Positions 14,001-26,000 of a stretch of DNA of 64,000 bases are shown in pieces (position 1 is the first letter of the stretch; each line of letters begins with the position of its first letter). This DNA comes from Lineus longissimus. Its lineage: Eukaryota; Nemertea; Pilidiophora; Heteronemertea; Lineidae. The stretch covers positions 8,436,109-8,500,108 of the forward strand of contig NC_088325.1 in assembly GCF_910592395.1 (NCBI RefSeq), in the 5' to 3' direction. The notes under the pieces were generated by a model. The model saw only the letters and a list, made by a program, of their open reading frames with translations, was not told the DNA's origin and ran no database searches. A program made the position numbers and the translations under genes.

Positions 14001-17000
14001 CTCTGAGGTGATCAGATCTAGAGGTGCGGTAGGCCCGGATGAGGGCTGTCTCTACAAGTGATGAAGGGTAGCCACGTCGCATGAAGTGGCGGCCGATCAT
14101 GACGGCATTTTCCTCAAAATCTGTGTCCAGGCTACAGATCCGGCGGATCCTGAGAAATTGACTGTAGGGTGTGCTTTTGAGGCAATGTCTCGGGTGTGCT
14201 GAGGAGAACAGCAGGTAGTTGTGCGCGTCAGTAGGTTTGCAGTATAGGGACGTAATGATATTACGGTCTTCATTGATGCTGACTACTGTGTCTAGAAAAT
14301 TCACTGACTGGCTGGAGATTTCCGCCGTGAATTTGATTGTCGGGTGGCAATCATTGAGATGTTGGATGAAGAGATCCAATTCCCTGCGGCCGTGTGTCCA
14401 TATTTGGAACACATCATCGATGAACCTAACCCAGGTGAGGGGTTGTAGGTGGTATGTGTAAACGTGCGTATCTCAAAATGTGCCATGAAGATGTTGGCTA
14501 GGGAGGGGGCGACTTTGGTACCCATGGCAACACCTCCGGTCTTTTAAATAATTACAGAAAAGGGTGGTTTATTTCAATTTTGTGTCGACATGGTCGAGGT
14601 CACGTGACATAAACAAAACAATCGCACACACCCGTCCAAAAAGGCACTTTAAGAAAAACAAATACGTTTTTCCAGCTTAAAACCACACTGACGACTAAGT
14701 TATTTTTTGGTCTACTGCCCAAATCTGAAGTATCAAAATGAATCACAAACTAGAACTAGCTCTATTTAGCTACTAGCATAACCCGTGTAGTGGGCATAAT
14801 TCGGGTGGTAGCTAGAGTTGAAAGGCAGGCCTATATTATCATAGGTTGTGCCACTGACCGTGTTTTGTTTGTCATCCGTTCAGTATGTACACACATTTTT
14901 CCAATTTGTTAGATACCCCCCCCCCCGTGTACGCATAGGTGATACAAAGTAATGTACAGCAAATTAATGTATTAGAGTACGCAAAATGGCCCCTATATCG
15001 TAACCATGGTTACTGAAATATAAAAAACAAACTTTGAAGAAATCGGCCCGGTAGTTTCTGGAGTCACCCAAAAGGCCAGGTGTGGGGGCGTTGCCGGACA
15101 CGCATTTATTTCTTTATTGACTTTTGTCTTTTGCATGATAGGACCCAGCCGGCTACCACCACCCTCGGCTAGGCCTATGAATATGATTATGATAGGACCC
15201 AGCCTACCACCACCCTCGGCTAGGCCTACCTATTTCCGGACAATATCACTGAACGAACATACGAACGTAAATGAGTGCAACCTTTGTACATGTAAGTTGC
15301 TGGGCGACTGGCGTTGGTTGACAATGACACGCTGATCATTGCTGATGGATTGGTGCTTGGCCGTTGGCATTGGTGGTGTAGAACGCGCGATCTATTGGGT
15401 CAGGCGGTATGCTAGGCCTACACCGCGCCGTCGCGACTCAACTTGTCGGCGCGGCGGTGGGTCGATCAGATATTCCGGCATGCAGTCATTATTTGTGGGA
15501 AATTTCCTTTTTAGAACGACAAAATTGCACTCGCCTTGCTCAACATGCAGTCGACAAATTCAACTTGGACAATCTCGCAAATTCGCACGAACGGTGTGAT
15601 TCTCTCGGTGATGACGTCATTAGCAACGCGTAGAGAAACTTCCAGCGAAATCGCAAATGAGTGCTTTAGCAAGTGAGTTCTTGCGTTTTCCTGACAAATG
15701 CAAGAATAAATTGGCCGCTGATTTTGACAAATGGTGCCGAGGAAGCAAGTTTAAAAATGCATGTCGAATCGTATAGTCGAATCGAGGGCTTAAAAAGAAG
15801 TTGCAAAATGGTCGATCTTCAAAAATTTACTGACACTTGCTGCGAAAACATGGCGGTCGGAGTAAGACTGAGACGGGGAAAAATCTATATAAAATCTTTA
15901 AATTTTAATACTTTTCATGTATGATTAGCGATTTGAACTATACGTTGCATCAGGAGAGTATATTCCAAACAACCATGCCGAATTTCGAGGCAAAACAACA
16001 TCGGCAAGTGTGAGTTTATTCGTCCCCCTTCCAGTATTATTATATAGATAGTTGCGTGAAAAATTCGGGTGAGCGACATACTGCACCCTAGCGGCCAATA
16101 ATTAAACTACTTTCTGCCGTCTGCTCCGGTCTCGTTAGGGAGTTTTTCCCAAATGTACGCGATGATGACGTGCCCCATTAACAGGACGTAACATCTATTT
16201 TAAAATGCGTTTCCAAAGTGAATGCATGAGGACAACCCATTTGTGTCGTATATCACTGGAAACGCCCGACCTAAAGGGGGGCTTACTAAGTCCTTGACTT
16301 TACATATTAGTGTACATTGTGATCGTGTATCGACAGTAAACTAGGGCAGAAATCTAGAGCATGAATTTTTTTCGTACGGTGATAAGTACTAAGACGCTGT
16401 GCATTGCTTTTTTGGGGATTCCCCTTCCCCAGTTTCAACCTCGTGATGGAATTTTTTGCCTTCGTCATGTTCGTGTTTTACCCCTAATTATCTCCCCTCG
16501 GCCATCATCAGCCTCACTATAGCTGCGACCGTCGAAGCCTTCGGGCTTTTTTAAATAGAATTTTGAAACTTTGGAACGACTTGCCACGTGCTCTTGGGCA
16601 GGCTTTTGCAGATGTACAAGCTGCAGGTCTACTTGAGACACACATTATTTGTATTGTTGTACATTGTCAAGGGAAGCCCATTAAAAAGGCTAATTTTTGC
16701 CTAATGGGTTTCCTTTCTATGCTTTGCTGTGCCCTGCTCTTTTATTGCCGTTTGAATTTGTTTATTGTTTATTGTCTGCAGAGCATAGGAAAGTTTGAAT
16801 AAATAAATAAATAAGTTAATGAACCGGTCTTAGATCGGTGAGTATAGACAGCTCCTTACAATAACCTGCGGAGTACGGGTGATTGCTATGTTCATAATCG
16901 TCGATACAAATATCAACATGCAACTTAAAAAAAAACACTCACCTGTGTTCGTCTTGGAGACAACAGCTTGCGCGTTACTCTTGTCATCGATTTCATTCTT

Positions 17001-20000
17001 GAAGTCCGTGCTCCTGTACACGACATCGCCACCATCTTCAACAATCATATAATAGTAATATGTTTTGTTGGCATCAACGAAAAAGGCTGCATTGTTGTTC
17101 TCTGGGTTAGGCACGGTGTAATCCCCGCAGTGTTCTGTGTCACTTTGGCAGTATCTGATCTTAAGCCCAGTATATTTTCCAGTCACTTGTTTCCAGCGCA
17201 CCGTAACTTTGTTGTATGTCCGGCTCACAACTATGAGGGACATTTTGGGTTTTTCTGCAAAGTCGATAAAAAAGAGTTTTGAGGGAAAAACTGCTTTAAA
17301 CAATGACCATGCCGATGATGAAGGAAAGGAAGGTGTCGCTTTTTTTTTTTACAGAATACGCATCTTGGCGGAATTAGCGACCCTGACGGTGAACATTTTT
17401 TTGTGGAGAAATGAAACTGCCGGAGTGTCAGTTAGCTGCTCTTCACAACATGTCACTTTTCGCAGTTCCGAAAATAAATCAACCATAACTTAGACGCGCC
17501 CAAGCGTTGGGTGGGGGACCTCAGTTTCTCAACCTATTCGGAGGTCAGTTTAACATCTCTGAGGTTGGTTCAAATATTTCAGTGTTTCGTTCCAATAGGG
17601 TAATCACAGAAAACGTGACTGTCTATCTTTCAGCGTTCCCCAACAATTGCGGAACCACTCAGAAACGGAGAAACCCAAACACGTCTCGCCGGTTCAATGC
17701 TTGAATGGACTGCTGAGAAATTATTCATGCATAACATCCCATGATATTCATAAGAACGATGTATCCCCCAGAGGTAATGAACTGTATCTAAAACTCAGTT
17801 TTGAACTAAAATTGCGGACGGTCGTGTCCATAAAAAATACCCACATACCTGGTGTTCTCCTAGATGCTATGTTGCTGAAGTTACTCGTGTGAGTCCAGAG
17901 GTGGGAACTCTTACTACGCACTCGAAATTGATACCTAACATCCGACTCGAGATCCCTAACCCTATGATACGCGACTTTCTTGAGACCTGGATCTGATATT
18001 CCTCCTAGAGGAACCTCCGGAGCAACATCCCAGTTTTCGACAGACATCTTGTATTGGACATAAAATCTCTGCTCATATCCACCATTGAACTCTGAAATCC
18101 ATTTAAGGGTCACTGCTACAGCAGTTGAGTTGACTACCTCGAGTTGGCTGGGTGCAGAGGGTGGACCTAAAATGAAGCAACAGTTTTGATCTGATGTTAT
18201 GGGATGAATTTGCAGATTTGGTTATTCACCTTCCAAAATGCAGAGCGCTTTATTTTCTCTGCTCCATAAAAATGTGCAAGTTTGGGTTTGGTGCTAGAGG
18301 TTTCTGGACGATGCCTTGTATCCTACGCCAGGGGGCGATTTTACGTCACGTCTGATGGTTTCGATGAAACTGTAGAGTGATGGCTTAGCTTTTGCCTCAA
18401 ACTCATAAGGAACCTTCTGAGGTACTTTCAATGCATTTGATTTGTCTTGCTGCCAATAAGCAGGGCCACATATGATACTGCCCTGGTCCTGCAAACGGTG
18501 AGGAACAGGAAAAGGTTTTTAATATTTTGCCATGTTCACACCGCATATACTCGGGGGAGAGGGGGGAGGGGGGGGGTCTTCTGGCACATAAACGGACCAC
18601 CGTAAGATGAGGCATGAAGCAATTAAATGTAGGTCTGAAATAAAAAGAAATTGGGCCGGTCATCATGGCGCGAAGTAGCCTAATTGAGTTTTGAATCTTG
18701 AATATCAAAACACGCTCATGTCATTTGAGACGGGCCAACGCACTATAATAATTATTAGTCTAATCTTGGAACGGTCGCAATTTTGTGGCAACCCTTGACT
18801 AATCTCTACGACCGAGGTATTTTTGTGAAACAATCTCTCCCATAACAACAATAAGGTGGAATGGGGGTATTTGTAGCCCCTGCATTGTTTGATGCGTGGG
18901 GATATCAATCAATATCATAGGCAGGGGCTACAATTAAACCGGAGCTACACATACCCCATTCTACCCTATATGTCACCACTCATAAAAATTCAAAATCCAA
19001 AATTTGAACTACATCGTAGAATGAAAAAATGCTTTTACTCCACTAGTATAAAACTATTTGTTGAGCCATTTAGAAATCAGCAGATTGTTATATGCTCGTC
19101 GCGGGACGTATTTTGGTATGGCCCGGTCTTGCGTTACTCAAAATCCATACCAAATATTAAATATTTTCTGCATTCTCCATCTTTTCATTTCTAAACTCGA
19201 TTCTATTACTGTTGACTGTAAGAGATTCCCGACAGATCCTAACAGCCCAGATGTCATTCGCGAAATCTGACCTGAGTGACTTATTTTCAATGGTGAAGAA
19301 GAAAACTTTATTTATAAGTGAGGTATCTTCTTACTCTCAGGAAATAAGTCAACAGTTTTGACTTTAACAAACGTGCTTCCATCCGGGGAGAGTTTTTATA
19401 AAGGGGTAAAGGGCATATGACATACCACTCTTACACTGATTAATACGACGAATACTCACAGTTTACAACGAAATCCTGTTCAGTGCTTGACTTAGATCCA
19501 GCATCATTTTTTGCGACACAGGCATATTTTCCAGCATGTCCCACGGTGACGGGTGTAATAAGAAGAGCACCAGGTTCAAAAGTCCCTGGTGACAGGATTT
19601 TGCCGTTCTTAGTCCACGTGTAGGTAACTGGTTTCGTGACATCGACATTTTCGGCATTGCAGGTGAATTTTGCCGTGTCTCCTGCATTGACAGGCGATGG
19701 ATTAGTGACTGTCGGTGTAAGGGGTGGGACTGGAATTTAGAAAAGAATGAGAGTATAGTCAGCAATTTGACTGCGTAATAAGCTTCATGTGAGCCTATAT
19801 ATTTGTAATTCTTAAGAGCTAGATAAATGGGAAATGAGGCCGGTCTTTATACTGCAGCGAATAAAGTCACAGCATCCGGTCATTACTAGAATCTCACCTA
19901 CTAGAAGAGCTTAAACTGATCTTCAATTTGATAGGTTTACTTTCGCAAAGACAGAACATGACCCATACACTGACCATTCTGATTTCTTAGTTTGCCATCT

Positions 20001-23000
20001 TTGAAAATAAACTTGGAATATGTAACGTACTCGACTGGACAAACATTTTTTTCCGTTCTATTGTGTTATTGAGAAACTGCATGTCTTTTAAAGCTGTCAC
20101 GGTATCTGAGAGGTCGACGCACACATTTTACATGGTCATGAATCATACAGGACGTGTCAAAAAATTACCGATCATCCAAAATTTCGTTATGAGGTGGCAT
20201 GCAATATCAATGACTCATGTCTTGCTGTTAAATGAGAAATTACTGGTGACCAAATACCAGTAGGTGGCAACCTCTCCATCCGCGGACTACTTGATTAGCA
20301 ATTCAAAATGGTTGCGCCGTAGATCCTAGTAAGACCCCTACGTCACATGCCGCGGCACCTCCTGGGTACTGGGGTGAAGTATAGTGGTATGTCTGACCTC
20401 TGATCCGTCTAGTTGGCCGTTATGTGTCACTACTGTTTCTACATGACAAAAACATTTTTATGCCAACCAAATAAGTTTTGAATTGAGGACACGTCTTAAT
20501 CATGGTAGACATAAATAAAGAACAAAATGAGGAATGTAGTTTTGCTGTTTATGCTCATGCACGTGCAGAGGCACATGTACGAACTCACGGCTACTTCATA
20601 CACTGTCTGTAACTAAACACCTCAACAAAAGTAAGTCCTCCCCTGAAAGATTGGTGATAACTTCTAAAGTATCCACATCAATGCGATGAAAATTGCAGGA
20701 CATCATCACATCATCGTTAGGCGCAACGAGTGAAAAGGACAGAGGCATACCTATTGTTATGCATGAATGATCTTCAATTGAATGGAAAAAGTGCCATTTC
20801 AAAAATAACAACATGGAAAAAGTGCCATTTCAAAAATAACAACATTCGTGTCATGTTCGAGGAAGTATTAAACCACAACTGATTGCAAGGCACATACTGC
20901 CAGTCAATTTCAATGTTAAGGCCCTAGTGGATCAGTAATTTCTGTTATTTTTTAAACGGCACACTTTTTTCATTCGATTGAAGATCATTCATGCGTAACA
21001 ATAGGTAGGCCCTTGTCCTTTTCACCCATTATGCCTAATCTTAGTATGATGATGTCCTGCAATTTTCATTGCATTGTCATGGATACTTTGGAAATTATAA
21101 CAAATTGTTTAGGGGGTCTTACTTTTGTTGAGGTGTTTACTTGTAACGAATAAAATCTGTAAAAAATAAATTATTTGTCTCTAATTGTAATATAATATTT
21201 TGCCACCTGCTTAATCCACGTGGCTGTCATTTATACAATCTTGATGACAAATGCAGTTGATTCACAATAATCATGCTGCTGTAATCCAGTTTGTTACCAT
21301 GTTTGTTATCGTAGTGGTTGGGTACTTTACTCGCTCTCTCTGCTCCATTCCTGGGATCGTATAGGACATTCTGGAGGAAGACAAAGGCAGAAGCCTGTTT
21401 TCTGTGGACACGATTTTCCTTTATTCAACTAGGCTAGATGATACTTCTGTGCATTCTCTAACTCTCCCTGAATGCGACTTTCTCTGACTGCGACTCTGAT
21501 TATGACTTCTAAAAACTCCTCGAAGGAATCAGTTCCTCCAGCTTTTATACAATTGTTATGTTTATACATTGTAACCAAGACGATGCTAATATTTCACCAT
21601 CATGCCAGTCACGGTGCAAGCTTCGATAGGGATTGTGTTTGGCACGTTTTACCTACCCTGGTATTACTTTGATTGAATGTCAACATCGTCTTCCTCAGAA
21701 CTCTGGTTTTAACAATCAATAACCGCAAGTTCATTAAACAATTCCGATCCCAAAAGTATACAATGTGTTTCGTCTGCCAGACTTATATATACACTTTACT
21801 CTGGTCACCACAACATGTCGACAATTTCAACCACATTTGTTTACTTTTAATTTTCAACGTGTAAGAAATAAAATATATTATTCAATTTGTGTTGGAACAA
21901 AACCATGTGTGGGGCTAAACTGGACTCTTAGATATCACGACAAGTTACCCCACAGCTTTTGATGCCAACCTTCTCACACTGCAAATGGTAAATATATGTC
22001 ATTGATGTTCTAGTTGTGTCGTATAAAACATTGTAGTGTAATTTATTGTTTATTTGCTGCATTGGCGAAATTAACACAGTAATTATAACCAAAGTTCAAG
22101 AGCGTGAATCAACCTTTGGATTGTTGTTCATATGACTTCCAGAAGCAAAATCAAAAGTTTATGTATTCATCATCATATTTTAATGAGAAAACTAATGAGA
22201 TAGCTAGTGACTTCATCAATATTTATGTAAATTGTCATTAACTAATCACTGCGCTTTTATTTTAAGATGTCGCCAGGGGTTGATATAAGGACGAACGGAA
22301 GTGGGAAGCGCATTGACCCCTGAAAAGAGGTTGTAGTTGGTTGCTTTGACACAATTAGGCCGCCCTTGGTCCGTCCTACAACAAGGGGGACAGGAATTGA
22401 CCTCGAATGGTGGCGTTTCATTCGCCAGGTCGTACGTAAACAACTTTATCCCATTATCCTGGGATCATAAATCGATGGGGATATAAAGTAAAGTGAAGTA
22501 AAATAATATAAAACATACACATACACACCACATATAAAACTGATGAAATTGGAAATGGGTTAGGACGGCTGCATGATATTCGACAATAACATAGGGCATG
22601 CATTCGGCGAACGTTTTGTCATCCCTAAAATAGCGCTGGGGATAGTCTGGCTATCCTCCCAACTGTATCCTGAAAAACTCCACGTAGCCGGCGGGGGGGG
22701 GGGGGGGGGGGGGTCACGCACCGAAGGTGTCTAAGAAGACCAAATGTTCTGCATTGATTTATATCTGGTTTAAACTTACCTAAAATATTCAATCTCAGTC
22801 TGGTGGTGGCCACTCTTCCATCAGCCTCACACCCCCAATTCCCGTAGTCCGAAATTTGAACATTATTCAATCGAAAATTATAATTAATTCTGTCACACTG
22901 AACGTTTTTTAATCTTGGTTTGTACTTCTCTGAAACAACCGTGCAATTGTACGTCAGATATACTGCTCTCGGTCCCTGGTATTTGTCTTTCCACCACGTT

Positions 23001-26000
23001 ACAGTTCTGGCGGTTCCATCCGCAATGTTACAGCTAAGCGTTATCGTTTCGCCAAGCTGTGGTCGTGAATTATTAAGTTTGTTCATTATCGTCATCCCGA
23101 GGGTATCTGAAATTAGAAAGCAACACGGTCATTATTTTTCAGCGCGTATACGATGAACATGTGTATGTGTATGTGGGGGCTGTATTGTTTTCGTAGGCAT
23201 CTCCCTGTCTGTCTTTCCGCGTACATTGTCTTGCATTTGTGCACGATAACGTTAATATTGTATAAGCTTGTTTTGATTGAAAATTGGTGAGATGATCGAC
23301 ACTGAAAAGATGTTCCTCTTGAAAATTGGCTTCATCGCATTCCCGATATCGCTGCCAGGTGGAATTATTATTTCATGATGATTTATCTTTTGGCCATTGT
23401 TTAGACTTTGACTTGTGTCGCATTCCAGACTGAGTATTGTTTCACCCGTGCGTAATTTGCAGAATGCAATTGTTTTGATTGGCCCATATCCGTCCGACTA
23501 TAAATTAGCTTACAGACGAACGACTGCCACAATGACAGCTAGGCCTAAAAAATGTTTTACAGCTCGAACCTTGTCACCAACTACATAATCCCCAACTGAA
23601 TAAAGGAAAGACTATGAGTAACTTAAACAACTCAACCATTGGGATTATATATCACCAATTTGGTAAGGACCATAGATGAATCTAACATTTTAAATACTAA
23701 TTGCACATGTTAATGTACTTCAATCAAGATCAATCACTTTCTCTCTGATAGCATGACATTATTTACAAAGTCTCCACAAAAACAGCACGTCAACCGGATA
23801 TACTGACTTTTGATCACAAAAATATCAAGTGCTAAATTCGGCGCTTTTAGTTTATGAAATCACTCACAGGTGGCAAAACCAGCTTCATCGAGCCCTGCCA
23901 CCTATAAGGCAAAATACTAACTGAAGTATTGTTATCGCTAATGGACTCCATCTTTTCATCAAATCATTCAGACGTAGACGTAAAACCAGCACGCGTGGTG
24001 TGACACACAAGGTGCAAGTTGAGACCAAACTACTGGCACCAGATACACAAACCTTTACATTTCATGGAGGAGTCCTAAGAATGCTTTCAAAGGCGCTTTC
24101 GGACCATTGGCATTCTAAAGACCAATGTTACCCAGCTGTCGGCTGCCCAGTCATTCTACATTGGTAGTTTCCATCAAGAAATTGCACAAAAAAATTCAAA
24201 ATCTGACTGAATTATCGCGCTTTTCCGATGTCGGAGAGGCTAAGATTTTGATCCAAGAACGAGAACGACAACGAGGTGGATTTTTTTTCTCTGGTTGACG
24301 TCATCAAGTCAAATTGACTGTTTTGTATTATTGTTTTAGGCATACCAGACATTATAAACACACTGTTTCATTTCATTTCTGACGATAGGCATAACGGTAT
24401 CTATCGTCAAAATATACCACCTGGTTTTCGGTCTGGTCTGTTGACTCCGATTTGACCCGAGTAAGCTCTCCACGCATCGACCCTTTCCATGTGGAACGAT
24501 GCACTAGTAAGGCGTTTCCTGGAGCTAAGGATCTACCCCTTGACGTCATGGTGCTGATATCGATTTTTCCGACGCACGCTGTCATTTTTATGGGACGACG
24601 CACCCTGTCCCAAGTTCGGTGTCACTCATGGAATGCCAAAAGGGAATTTATTCAGGACATTTTGAGAAATATGTTCAGAACATGAAATATGTGTGCAGAA
24701 CATAAGAAGTGTATGCAGGACTTGAGATATTTACATGTATATCTAGTACAAGAAAATCTACGCAGGACACAAGAAATATATGCAGAACAACAGAAGTGAA
24801 TGCAGGACGTGAAATATTCTTATCCAGAACACGAAAATCTATGCAGAACATTTACATATATGCAGGAGATAAAAAGTATATGCAGGACGTGAAATATGTT
24901 CAGAACATGACAAATGGTCAGGACGACAGTGCCTATCATTTTCATTTTATGTCCTGCATGCATAATTGAGATCGTCCTGCATACATTTTTCATCTCCTTC
25001 ATTATAATTTTGATGTCCTGCATATATTTTTCTTGTACTGGATATAAATATCTCAAGTCCTGCATGCACTTCTCATGTTCTGCATATAGTTCTTATGTTC
25101 TGTACACAGATTTCATGTCCTGAACATATTTCTCAAAATGTCCTGAATAAATTCCCTTTTGGCATCCATCTACCAGAAAGTAAATGTCCACCGGTTTTTT
25201 AAATATCACAGAGATAGAATCAGATAATTGCATGCGGTTTTCAGCAGAGAATGGTATATCTAGTTGGCCATGTATCTGATGTATTTGGACCCAGCTAATC
25301 CTGTCTCTTCATTATGTAACAGGCAATTTTGAAAATGTTCAAGAAGTAACTTTTTTATTTTTTTAAAATTTTCGTTCTTTTTCACAAGGTATGGGTGAAC
25401 TACAACAAAGAATTTTCTGCTTTCATTACAAGAAAATTCCTGCTAAATTTTTTGAAGATTAGTTTTAGTTCGCAACAGGTGATTGTTTTTTTCCGACAGC
25501 TGGTGACCTTTGAGAACACCCCTCATATTCAGCAATGCAGCCAGCCAGGGTCTTTTTGGCCAACTCAGCTCATACATGAAGGATGGGGGTCTTTATCAAA
25601 GGTTATAGAAGAGATTTAAAAAATAGCATAAAAATCCTAAGCAAAAATGTGCATTTGTCATGACTATCGAACACACTCTGTGGAATTGCAAGTGCCAAAA
25701 AATGACGGTCATAAAGCACAGTTCATGGGCTGATTTGAATTTTTGAAAAGGCACATGAAAAAACTATTTTTTTTACCTTTATTAAAATGTTTGTTACATA
25801 ATGAAGGGATAGAATTAGGTGGATCCAAATACAACATATATATGACCAACTAAATATACCATACTCAACTGAAAACCGTATACAAATATCTTCTTTTTTA
25901 TCTCTGTGATATTTAAAAAAACCTGTGGACATATACTTCCTTGAAGGCCTGTACAAGTAATCCATTATAAAATACACACATTATCATCCACATGAATTGA

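Larger units (their letters stand above)
12483..14544 (-). mobile_element. Penelope-like retroelement, 5'-truncated
   Basis: This 2062-bp insertion on the minus strand contains a truncated reverse transcriptase, a GIY-YIG endonuclease, a 3' region with a long hairpin (13156-13277) and a hammerhead-like ribozyme core (12741-12790). A 16-bp direct repeat flanks it. RT followed by C-terminal GIY-YIG defines canonical Penelope-like elements, and hammerhead motifs are known from their terminal regions. The 5' end is cut in the RT domain just upstream of a GGVAMGTKVAPS motif, as expected for incomplete reverse transcription. It lies in sense orientation within intron 5 of the receptor gene. Confidence 0.88.
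12188..16284. repeat. TAAGCCCCC-ended repeat, copy 1, split by insertions
   Basis: The left end TAAGCCCCCTTC and right end CCTAAAGGGGGGCTTA are inverted. Blocks 12188-12482, 14545-14664 and 16097-16284 match, in order, 41631-42393 (copy 2). A Penelope-like insertion (12483-14544) splits the first two blocks. The extra 14665-16096 is either a second insertion or sequence lost from copy 2; it holds no recognised gene. It probably represents a non-autonomous DNA transposon family, with a third partial copy at 60570-60697. Confidence 0.75.

Noticed and set aside
18294-18708. Possible extra receptor exon between exons 3 and 4
   Set aside because: No Ig or FN3 motifs and no matching phase 1-1 splice pair; exons 3 and 4 already join in frame.
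24709-25123. Open frames on both strands around 24.7-25.1 kb
   Set aside because: Low-complexity products of the 21-bp repeat palindrome.
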